NCBI GenBank assembly: GCA_013375335.1
Contig: JABXJZ010000066.1
Coordinates: forward strand, 1-7,285
Direction: 5' to 3'
DNA length: 7,285 bases
Origin: Desulfobacterales bacterium
GTDB lineage: Bacteria; Desulfobacterota; DSM-4660; Desulfatiglandales; B25-G16
Shown here: one piece after another, positions 1 to 5,843 of the stretch
How positions within the stretch are numbered: the first letter of the stretch is position 1
How the letters are laid out: each line of letters begins with the position of its first letter
Position numbers and translations under genes: made by a program
Notes under the pieces: model-generated
The model's database searches: none
What the model saw: only the letters and a program-made list of their open reading frames with translations
Told to the model about the DNA's origin: nothing

Positions 1-1
1 C

Positions 2-130
2 AAGTATGGCGTTATTCTCTTAAATACTTGCATAGACCTTAGCAAGAAGTTACAGAGAGAACGACAGAAACAGGCCAGAAGGGCTTGCATGACAAAAGAT
101 CGGAATTCCTTTCTGGTTTTTTCTTTTTAA
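2..130 (+). CDS. Possible C-terminal tail of an upstream gene, 5' end outside the window
   Basis: One + strand frame is open from the left edge to a TAA at 128-130, about 42 codons. The first part (KYGVILLNTCIDLSKKLQRE) looks like a real amphipathic helix followed by a Lys/Arg-rich stretch, and the Arg codons (AGA, AGG) resemble those of the neighbouring genes. The helix vaguely recalls the last helix of cyclic-nucleotide-binding or Crp-like sensor domains, but this is too weak to name a function. The oddity is that the last 18 or so codons coincide with a hairpin and T-tract that look like an intrinsic terminator, so the frame may be open by chance beyond the true gene end. A second frame is open only to a TAG at 40-42 and is an alternative gene end. 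Confidence 0.3.
   Translation, partial: KYGVILLNTCIDLSKKLQRERQKQARRACMTKDRNSFLVFSF
72..128 (+). terminator. Putative intrinsic terminator upstream of the CooT-like gene
   Basis: The arms CCAGAAGGG (75-83) and CCTTTCTGG (108-116) pair over nine positions with one G-U pair, and weak pairing can extend outward (72-74 with 117-119). The loop is 24 bases, rather long. It is followed by six Ts, a C and five Ts (117-128). It would end the transcript of the gene to the left, or act as an attenuator for the small gene starting at 176. The sequence alone does not decide between the two. Confidence 0.55.
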
Positions 131-175
131 AATTGTTTAATCTCGGTTCTTATCCCAGTTGAGAGGGAGGAAAAT

Positions 176-364
176 ATGTGTGAGGCCAATGCCTATCTCG
201 TAAAGGATGGGGAGGAGAAAATCATTATGGAAAACGTGGATATCCTAAGACCTGAGGAAGATGGTATATATCTTCAGGACATCTTCGGTGGACAACGCAT
301 GATCAAAGCAAGGATCAAGGAGATGAACCTCGTCGAGCACAGGATCTTGCTGGAAGAAGAATAA
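176..364 (+). CDS. CooT-family small nickel-binding protein
   Basis: This 62-residue protein has the size and layout of the CooT family. It has the N-terminal Met-Cys pair, in which Cys2 supplies the metal ligand in Rhodospirillum rubrum CooT. An alternating beta pattern with MENVDILRPEEDGIYL in the middle, an IFGG turn (37-40), and a closing strand before an acidic Glu-Glu-Glu end complete the fold expected for this SH3-like, dimer-forming group. R. rubrum CooT binds Ni(II) and supports nickel loading of CO dehydrogenase. Other members of the family are of unknown role, often annotated as predicted RNA-binding proteins. The start is firm: GGAGG at 166-170 lies five bases before the ATG. The gene has no coo or CODH neighbour in view and appears to be flanked by terminators, so it is probably transcribed alone. 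Family assignment is fairly sure; a role in nickel delivery is inferred. Confidence 0.78.
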   Translation: MCEANAYLVKDGEEKIIMENVDILRPEEDGIYLQDIFGGQRMIKARIKEMNLVEHRILLEEE

Positions 365-468
365 GAACACCACCCTTTTATCCTGGATGACTGGTCGCGC
401 ATTCATTATCTCTACTACCCTGCTCCTTTAATTCCTGCCCCAAGGTGCCCGTGATGAATCAAGAAACC

Positions 469-519
469 CTCCTGCCCCTAGTTCACGATAATGAGCTAGG
501 GCTAAGGGGAGAATTTTTT
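469..519 (+). terminator. Probable intrinsic terminator after the CooT-like gene
   Basis: CTCCTGCCCCTAG (469-481) pairs with CTAGGGCTAAGGGGAG (496-511): six pairs next to the loop, then a bulged C, then a further G-C pair and five outer pairs after a small internal loop. The loop is 14 bases (482-495). A run of six Ts follows at 514-519. The stem is imperfect but GC-rich and correctly placed, about 100 bases after the CooT-like stop and before xerC. It probably insulates the two genes. Confidence 0.6.
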
Positions 520-540
520 AATTGCTTATATCAGCAGATA

Positions 541-570
541 TTGTAGTATTCCAACCTTGAGTACTATTAT
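541..570 (+). promoter_or_regulatory. Weak candidate sigma70-type promoter for xerC
   Basis: TATTAT (565-570) matches the -10 consensus at five of six positions, and TTGTAG (541-546) is a poor -35 at 18-base spacing. An alternative pair is TTGCTT (522-527) with TAGTAT (544-549). This AT-rich stretch lies between the terminator at 469-519 and the xerC start at 589, where a promoter for the downstream genes would be expected. The placement is the main support, since AT-rich sequence gives such matches by chance. Confidence 0.25.
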
Positions 571-588
571 CACTCCTTTGAGAAACAG

Positions 589-1518
589 TTGAGCAGTCGA
601 TCAAACGAATTGAAAAAATTAGTAGCTTCTTTTATCAAGTATATCCAGACAGAGAAGGGATACTCTGTACACACAATCAGGAACTACGAAAGCGACCTGA
701 GACAATTTGGCAAATTTGTCGCAGCCAGAACGGGTGTAAAGGACGGCGATCCAGGAATTGGCCTAGTAGATCATACGCTCATCAGATCATATCTGGCAGC
801 GCTCTTTGATAAACACCGGAGAACAACAATTGCCCGCAAGCTGTCCGCACTGAAATCCTTTTACGGGTTCCTGGAATTGAGGGGATTTGCCCCTCTAAAT
901 CCGGCGGCAGAGATAACCACTCCCAGACAAGAAAGGCATATCCCTACCTACCTCCCTATAGATGACATGTTCGCCTTACTGGAACAACCTGACAGGGAAG
1001 GGGAGTTTGGGCTCAGGGATCTGGCCATTCTGGAGCTACTTTACTCAACTGGTCTCAGGGTCAGCGAACTCGTCGCTTTAGACATAGAGAGATTAGACCT
1101 CAACTCTCGTCTTGTGAGGGTCTCAGGTAAAGGTGGGAAAGAAAGGCTTCTCCCCGTTGGGAGAAAGGCCATTGCTGCTATTAGAGAATATCTCGGACAC
1201 ACGGGGGAGAGAAGGAAAAAGGCTGGATATGGCAAGGGTGATGGCCCTGTTTTCCTTAACTATAGGGGAGGAAGGCTTTCGGCCAGGAGTGTGAACAGAC
1301 TAGTCAAAAGGTACTCGAGAAAATGCGGTATCACGTTGGAAATCAGTCCCCATTCTTTGCGCCATACCTTTGCAACCCATCTCCTGGATGGTGGCGCAGA
1401 TTTAAGATCAATCCAGGAGCTATTGGGTCATGTAAACCTTTCATCTACCCAAAAATACACGCATGTGAGCATAGACAAGTTAGTCGAGGTCTATGATAAA
1501 GCTCATCCAAGAAGCTAA
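589..1518 (+). CDS. xerC: Tyrosine recombinase XerC
   Basis: This is a 309-residue site-specific recombinase of the XerC/XerD family, which resolves chromosome dimers at dif during division. The N-terminal core-binding SAM-like domain spans about residues 8-105 and the catalytic domain about 118-300. All catalytic positions are present: Arg157 in TGLRVSEL, Lys181 in VSGKGGKERLLP, His255 and Arg258 in SPHSLRHTFATHLL, His281 in LLGHVNLSSTQ, and the nucleophile Tyr290 in QKYTH. Length is normal for the family. The only usable start is TTG at 589: the frame has a TAG at 544-546 and no ATG before 589. Its ribosome binding site is weak (GAG at 580-582), suggesting low expression. It precedes hslV and hslU, as codV precedes codW and codX in Bacillus, which favours XerC over XerD. 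No dif site is visible in the window. Confidence 0.92.
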   Translation: MSSRSNELKKLVASFIKYIQTEKGYSVHTIRNYESDLRQFGKFVAARTGVKDGDPGIGLVDHTLIRSYLAALFDKHRRTTIARKLSALKSFYGFLELRGFAPLNPAAEITTPRQERHIPTYLPIDDMFALLEQPDREGEFGLRDLAILELLYSTGLRVSELVALDIERLDLNSRLVRVSGKGGKERLLPVGRKAIAAIREYLGHTGERRKKAGYGKGDGPVFLNYRGGRLSARSVNRLVKRYSRKCGITLEISPHSLRHTFATHLLDGGADLRSIQELLGHVNLSSTQKYTHVSIDKLVEVYDKAHPRS

Positions 1519-1548
1519 GGGGTTAGGCCTGAGCCCGATTTATTCTAC

Positions 1549-1553
1549 GGAGG
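1549..1553 (+). promoter_or_regulatory. Ribosome binding site that supports a TTG start for hslV
   Basis: GGAGG lies five bases before TTG 1559, in frame with hslV. The more upstream ATG (1493) has only GAGGT (1486-1490) two bases away, a poor spacing. This is the main reason for placing the hslV start at 1559. Confidence 0.55.
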
Positions 1554-1558
1554 ATTTC

Positions 1559-2146
1559 TTGGTACTGGGAAATACAAAGAGCAGTAAGTCAAGTGAGAAG
1601 ATCAAGGGGACCACAATTCTTTCCGTCAGGAAAGAGGGGTACGGGATTATGGCTGCAGACGGACAGGTGACATTGGAAAACACAATTATAAAGCAAAAGG
1701 CTAAAAAGCTCAGGCTTATGTACAATGATCGGGTCCTGGTCGGCTTTGCTGGGGCAACGGCAGATGCCTTTTCTCTTTTTGAAAGACTCGACGGAAAGCT
1801 GGAAAAATTCAACGGGAGCTTACCCAGGGCAGCAGTCGAGTTAGCCAAGGATTGGAGAACGGATAGAATTCTCCGCAGGCTAGAGGCCTTGCTCCTTGCC
1901 ATGGACAGGGAACATACCCTCATACTATCGGGCAATGGAGATGTGATTGAACCGGATGAAGATGTGGCCGCTATCGGTTCTGGGGGTCCATACGCCTTAG
2001 CTGCTGCCAGGGCGCTCATGGCTCACTCCAACTTAGATGCCAAATCTATAGCCCTTGAATCAATGAAAATCGCGGCCTCTATCTGCCTCTATACCAATGA
2101 GGAGTTTGAGGTGAAATCCCTTCCTGACCTGAAAGGAAATATCTGA
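1559..2146 (+). CDS. hslV: ATP-dependent protease peptidase subunit HslV (ClpQ)
   Basis: HslV is the threonine-protease subunit of the HslVU complex, a double hexamer that degrades proteins unfolded by HslU in the cytoplasm. The mature protein should begin at the Thr-Thr of GTTILSVR (first Thr codon at 1610), giving 178 residues against 175 in E. coli. Counted from that Thr1, Asp17, Lys32 and Lys33 are present. The segments FAGATADAFSLFE, AAVELAKDWRTDR, LSGNGDVIEP and AIGSGGPYALAAARAL follow the family closely. Gly16 and Gly23 of E. coli HslV are Ala and Glu here. The start is uncertain. ATG 1493 would give 217 residues and overlap xerC by 26 bases. TTG 1559 has a better ribosome binding site and gives 195 residues with a 17-residue propeptide. 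Either way the propeptide must be cut to free Thr1. Function is sure; the start is not. Confidence 0.9.
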   Translation: MVLGNTKSSKSSEKIKGTTILSVRKEGYGIMAADGQVTLENTIIKQKAKKLRLMYNDRVLVGFAGATADAFSLFERLDGKLEKFNGSLPRAAVELAKDWRTDRILRRLEALLLAMDREHTLILSGNGDVIEPDEDVAAIGSGGPYALAAARALMAHSNLDAKSIALESMKIAASICLYTNEEFEVKSLPDLKGNI

Positions 2147-2220
2147 TATTAACTCAATAGTGTTACATTTCGGCCCCCTAAACCTAACATGGAAATCTTA
2201 ATGGAAAGGAATGACGGGAC

Positions 2221-2224
2221 AGGA
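2221..2224 (+). promoter_or_regulatory. Ribosome binding site that decides the hslU start
   Basis: AGGA at 2221-2224, in an AGGAAAGGA stretch, lies six bases before ATG 2231. The earlier in-frame ATGs at 2189 and 2201 have no comparable site. The protein from 2231 begins MKILTPREIV, the usual HslU N-terminus. Confidence 0.6.
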
Positions 2225-2230
2225 AAGGAC

Positions 2231-3604
2231 ATGAAGATCCTAACTCCAAGGGAGATCGTCTCCGAGCTGGACAAATATATAGTTGGACAGGACAAGGCAA
2301 AACGCTCTGTGGCTATAGCCCTCAGGAATCGATGGCGGAGACAACAGGTCCCCCGCGAGTTACGAGACGAGATAGCCCCCAAAAATATCATTATGATAGG
2401 CCCCACAGGTGTGGGAAAAACGGAGATAGCAAGACGCCTTGCCCGACTAGCCAACTCCCCTTTCTTAAAGGTAGAGGCCTCCAAATTCACTGAAGTCGGT
2501 TATGTGGGCAGAGACGTAGAGAGTATGGTCAGGGATTTGACCGAGCTGGCTGTGAATATGGCCAAGCAAGAGGAGCAGGAAAAGGTGAAGACCAGGGCAA
2601 TGGAGCTGGCAGAAGATAAGCTGTTGGACATCCTCCTACCGAAACCAAAAAAGGGAATAGAGGAGGATACCGGGGAAAAAAGAGAAAGCATGCTCGAGGT
2701 AGTGAAAAACGAACCCGCTGATCCTGACTCTACCAGGGAGAAACTGAGGCGTCTGTTAAGCAAGGGGAAACTTGATGAAAGGTATGTGGACCTAGAGGTA
2801 ACCGATAAGCCCTTTCCGCTTATAGAGATCTTCTCCGGTACCGGCCTCGAAGAGATGGATATAAATGTGAAGGAGATCTTCGGGCAGATTCTGCCGGCCA
2901 AGACCAAGAAGAGGAAGGTGAGGGTGAAAGAGGCAGTCGAGATACTAACACAGCAAGAGTCACAGAAGCTGATTGATTTTGATAAGGTTGTTGAAGAGGC
3001 CATTCGCAGCACGGAACAAAACGGGATCATCTTCTTAGACGAACTGGACAAGATAGTTGGCAGTGAGTCAACGTCCGGCCCGGATGTATCAAGGGAGGGA
3101 GTACAAAGGGATCTACTTCCAATCGTGGAGGGATCAACAGTCCTCACAAAATACGGAATGGTAAAGACCGATCATATCCTATTCATTGCATCCGGGGCCT
3201 TCCACGGAAGTAAACCCTCTGACCTCTTGCCTGAACTTCAGGGACGTTTCCCTATCAGGGTAGAGCTCAACCCCCTTACAGAGAAGGATTTCGTCATGAT
3301 ACTAACAGAGCCTCAAAACGCCTTGATAGCTCAATACAGGGCCCTGTTGGCTACTGAAGGAATAAGGTTAGACTTTACGGAATCAGCTATTGCCGAGATA
3401 GCAAAAATGGCTTATGAGGCCAATGAGACCATGGAAAATATAGGCGCACGCCGGTTGCATACTGTAATGGAGGCACTTTTAGATGATATCTCTTTCAATG
3501 CATCGGACACGGAAGAGAGAGAGATAACCATTGATAAGGATTACGTGAGAGAGAAGTTAAGTGAGATCCTGCAGGATATAAATCTGAGCAGGTACATTCT
3601 CTAG
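2231..3604 (+). CDS. hslU: HslU (ClpY), AAA+ unfoldase subunit of the HslVU protease
   Basis: HslU is the hexameric ATPase that unfolds substrates and feeds them to HslV. From ATG 2231 the protein has 457 residues (E. coli 443). In order: N-terminal TPREIVSELDKYIVGQ; Walker A GPTGVGKT (57-64); pore loop GYVG (90-93) for substrate grip; a charged inserted I-domain at roughly 110-245; Walker B IIFLDE (266-271); ELQGRFPIRVEL (335-346), which contains the arginine-finger region; sensor 2 GARRL (405-409). The C-terminal tail LSRYIL closely matches E. coli LSRFIL, the segment that inserts between HslV subunits and activates them, so pairing with the adjacent HslV is well supported. An upstream ATG at 2189 would add 14 residues outside family homology and lacks a ribosome binding site. 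The gene follows hslV by 84 bases and precedes argB by 18, so the transcript probably continues into the arginine genes. Confidence 0.95.
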   Translation: MKILTPREIVSELDKYIVGQDKAKRSVAIALRNRWRRQQVPRELRDEIAPKNIIMIGPTGVGKTEIARRLARLANSPFLKVEASKFTEVGYVGRDVESMVRDLTELAVNMAKQEEQEKVKTRAMELAEDKLLDILLPKPKKGIEEDTGEKRESMLEVVKNEPADPDSTREKLRRLLSKGKLDERYVDLEVTDKPFPLIEIFSGTGLEEMDINVKEIFGQILPAKTKKRKVRVKEAVEILTQQESQKLIDFDKVVEEAIRSTEQNGIIFLDELDKIVGSESTSGPDVSREGVQRDLLPIVEGSTVLTKYGMVKTDHILFIASGAFHGSKPSDLLPELQGRFPIRVELNPLTEKDFVMILTEPQNALIAQYRALLATEGIRLDFTESAIAEIAKMAYEANETMENIGARRLHTVMEALLDDISFNASDTEEREITIDKDYVREKLSEILQDINLSRYIL

Positions 3605-3622
3605 GAATGAGGTAAGGTTCAG

Positions 3623-4519
3623 ATGGACAGCGAGGTAGAGAGGGCGAGGATCCTGATTGAGGCACTGCCGTACATACGAAAATTCAACGGACAGACGATG
3701 GTCATCAAGTATGGCGGCCATGCTATGGTCGATGACAAACTGAAGAAGGGCTTTGCCCTGGATATTATCCTCATGAAATACGTTGGCCTCAACCCAGTGG
3801 TAGTCCACGGAGGCGGGCCCCAGATAGGGGAATTCTTGGGTAAAATGTCCATAAAATCGAATTTCGTCAGGGGCCACAGGGTTACTGATGAGAAGACTAT
3901 GGACGTGGTGGAGATGGTCCTTGCTGGCAAGGTAAATAAGGAGATCGTCGCCACCATAAACCAACATGGTGGCCAGGCAGTTGGTCTCTCGGGTAAGGAC
4001 GGCCATCTTATCACCGCCCGAAAGCTTCAGTTTGTATCAGGCCCTGAGACGGGGGATAGGTTCGATAACCCCCCTGAGATAATAGATATTGGTCTGGTGG
4101 GCGAGGTTGTCTCCGTTAACGACCGGATAATAAAGAGCCTTATAGATAGCGGGTTTATTCCCGTCATTGCCCCTGTCGGGGTTGGCAAGGATAATGAGAC
4201 CTACAATATAAACGCCGATCTTGTGGCAGGTCATATTGCCTCATCTCTCAAGGCCAGAAAGCTCATCTTACTGACCGATATAGAGGGTGTTCTTGGCAGG
4301 GATGGTAACCTTATCACCAGCCTCACGGCGGAGGATGCCAACCATATGATAGCGGACGGGTCTATTAAAGAAGGCATGATCCCAAAGCTTCAATGTAGCC
4401 TTGAAGCCCTCAAAGGTGGAGTGGAAAAGGTCCATGTCATCGATGGCAGGAAGGAACACTCCCTGCTTCTAGAGATATTTACAGATAGAGGAGTGGGAAC
4501 AGAGATAGTTCCCAATTAG
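3623..4519 (+). CDS. argB: Acetylglutamate kinase
   Basis: This enzyme phosphorylates N-acetylglutamate with ATP, the second step of arginine synthesis and usually the controlled one when acetyl groups are recycled. The 298 residues carry the amino acid kinase fold: Lys29 in VIKYGG, HGGGPQIG (62-69), RGHRVTDE (83-90), GLSGKDG (121-127), NINAD (195-199), LTDIEGV (217-223) and GMIPK (251-255). An N-terminal helix before the first strand (residues 1 to about 22) and a C-terminal DRGVGTEIV match the features that distinguish arginine-inhibited hexameric kinases from the arginine-insensitive E. coli dimer. Feedback inhibition by arginine is therefore inferred. ATG 3623 has AAGG (3614-3617) five bases before it. 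The gene begins 18 bases after hslU and ends 5 bases before argD. Confidence 0.96.
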   Translation: MDSEVERARILIEALPYIRKFNGQTMVIKYGGHAMVDDKLKKGFALDIILMKYVGLNPVVVHGGGPQIGEFLGKMSIKSNFVRGHRVTDEKTMDVVEMVLAGKVNKEIVATINQHGGQAVGLSGKDGHLITARKLQFVSGPETGDRFDNPPEIIDIGLVGEVVSVNDRIIKSLIDSGFIPVIAPVGVGKDNETYNINADLVAGHIASSLKARKLILLTDIEGVLGRDGNLITSLTAEDANHMIADGSIKEGMIPKLQCSLEALKGGVEKVHVIDGRKEHSLLLEIFTDRGVGTEIVPN

Positions 4520-4524
4520 GCCTT

Positions 4525-5712
4525 ATGCCCCTCAGTACTATAGACAGGGCGGATACATTCATGTTTATGACCTACAGGCGCTCTCCCATCACCTTGGTCA
4601 AGGGAGATGGCTGCCGGCTGTGGGATGAAGACGGTAAGGAATATATTGATTTTGTCGGGGGAATCGCTGTCTGCAACCTTGGTCACAGCTCACCTCTAGT
4701 AACCAATGCCGTGTGCGAGCAGTCAAAAAAACTCATCCATGTCTCCAACCTTTTCTACACCCAGCCGCAGACGGAACTTGCCCAAGTCCTGATAGAGAAC
4801 TCCTTTGCAGCAAGGGTGTTCTTTTGCAACAGCGGCGCAGAGGCCAACGAGGCAGCCATAAAACTGGCCAGGCGTTACTCAAGGGAGAAATTTGGACCAG
4901 AAAGACATGTTATCATAACCATGGACAACTCATTTCACGGCCGAACAATGGCCACCCTCTCTGCTACAGGTCAAGAAAAGATCAAGAAGGGCTTTGACCC
5001 CTTGCTTCAAGGCTTCAGATATGTGCCCTTTAATGACCTGAAGAACCTAAGGTCTGCCATTGATGGATCTGTCTGTGCCGTACTGTTAGAACCGATACAA
5101 GGTGAAGGTGGGGTTGTTCTGCCTGATCCCGATTACCTGAAAGGCGTCAGGGAGATCTGTAGAGAGCATGCTGTCCTGCTCATATTAGACGAGGTGCAGG
5201 TTGGTATGGGAAGAACAGGGAGGCTCTTTGCCCATCAACATTTTGGAATAACGCCTGATATAATGACCTTGGCCAAGGCCTTGGGCAATGGATTGCCCAT
5301 AGGTGCTATGCTGGCTACGGAGGAATTAGCTGATGCCTTTGGCCCAGGGAGTCATGCTTCTACATTTGGGGGGACGCCCCTTATAACTGCAGGTGCCCTC
5401 GCGGTTGTAAAAAGCCTTCTCAATGATGGCTGGATTGAAAATGCCAGAGAGATGGGAGTCTATTTCAAGACCGGGCTAACCACCCTTCAAGGGAAATATA
5501 GCATCATAAGGGATGTCAGGGGGCTAGGGCTACTACTGGGCTTAGAGTTGGACAGAGACGTAGCCGGTAGTGCAAATGTCTGCATGGAGAGGGGTTTCTT
5601 GATAAACTGTGTCCAGGAAAGGGTTCTTAGGTTTGTTCCTCCCTTGATTATCGGGAGAGAGGAGATCGACCTATTGATCAACTGCCTGGATGTGGTATTC
5701 AAGGAAATCTAG
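4525..5712 (+). CDS. argD: Acetylornithine aminotransferase
   Basis: This PLP-dependent class III aminotransferase makes N-acetylornithine from N-acetylglutamate semialdehyde and glutamate. It often also serves as succinyldiaminopimelate aminotransferase in lysine synthesis. The 395 residues are full length. Visible motifs are NSGAEANEAAIKLAR (102-116), SFHGRT (136-141), EPIQGEGG (189-196), LDEVQVGMGRTG (221-232) with the cofactor-contacting Asp222, Lys251 in LAKALGNG as the PLP Schiff-base lysine, STFGGTPL (279-286) and RFVPPL (369-374). The start at ATG 4525 has no clear ribosome binding site, but lies 5 bases after the argB stop, so translational coupling is likely. An ATG at 4561 would cut into the usual N-terminal region. 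The family includes 4-aminobutyrate and ornithine aminotransferases, but the arg neighbours decide the assignment. Confidence 0.94.
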   Translation: MPLSTIDRADTFMFMTYRRSPITLVKGDGCRLWDEDGKEYIDFVGGIAVCNLGHSSPLVTNAVCEQSKKLIHVSNLFYTQPQTELAQVLIENSFAARVFFCNSGAEANEAAIKLARRYSREKFGPERHVIITMDNSFHGRTMATLSATGQEKIKKGFDPLLQGFRYVPFNDLKNLRSAIDGSVCAVLLEPIQGEGGVVLPDPDYLKGVREICREHAVLLILDEVQVGMGRTGRLFAHQHFGITPDIMTLAKALGNGLPIGAMLATEELADAFGPGSHASTFGGTPLITAGALAVVKSLLNDGWIENAREMGVYFKTGLTTLQGKYSIIRDVRGLGLLLGLELDRDVAGSANVCMERGFLINCVQERVLRFVPPLIIGREEIDLLINCLDVVFKEI

Positions 5713-5843
5713 GTATGAAAGGTGATCCCTTAACCCCCAGGGCGGGCCTCTGCAGAACGGAAACCGGTCGCTTTTAGGCCCTTAAAAAATGACCAAAAAT
5801 GTCTTTCTAAAAGCACTATGTACCTATAGGAGAGAGAGCCATA
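5713..5843 (+). other. Gap between argD and argG where argF would be expected
   Basis: This is the largest gap in the arg cluster. Three bases in, ATG 5715 opens a 20-codon frame ending at TAG 5775-5777. Its first residues, MKGDPLT, resemble starts such as MKKDLLT found in ornithine carbamoyltransferases, but nothing after that does. GGGCCT (5744-5749) and AGGCCC (5776-5781) are perfect inverted repeats with a 26-base loop, without a following T-tract. A tandem AAAAATG element lies at about 5784-5800. AGGAG (5828-5832) and the GA-rich run after it serve as the argG ribosome binding site. I see no clear promoter, arginine operator or T-box. Confidence 0.4.

Noticed and set aside
1540..2019. 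Minus-strand open frame of 159 codons across hslV
   Set aside because: It lies opposite conserved hslV coding sequence, has low-complexity Ser/Leu composition and no clear ribosome binding site.
2147..2230. Regulatory site or promoter between hslV and hslU
   Set aside because: The gap is short and I see no convincing promoter pair, hairpin or heat-shock element.
2189..2230. N-terminal extension of HslU from the first ATG
   Set aside because: It lacks a ribosome binding site and has no counterpart in the family, while ATG 2231 has both a site and the standard start.
2500..3147. Open frame of 215 codons on the minus strand inside hslU
   Set aside because: It is antisense to a clearly conserved hslU region, is rich in Ser and Phe as expected from reverse reading, and resembles no family.
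3557..4014. Two overlapping minus-strand open frames opposite argB
   Set aside because: Both are antisense to the conserved N-terminal half of ArgB; neither has recognisable domains.
4713..4997. 94-codon + strand open frame inside argD
   Set aside because: It is an out-of-frame reading of the conserved PLP-enzyme core.
5744..5790. Intrinsic terminator between argD and argG
   Set aside because: The 6-base inverted repeat is real, but the loop is long and it is followed by an A-rich stretch rather than a T-tract, so it is not called as a terminator.
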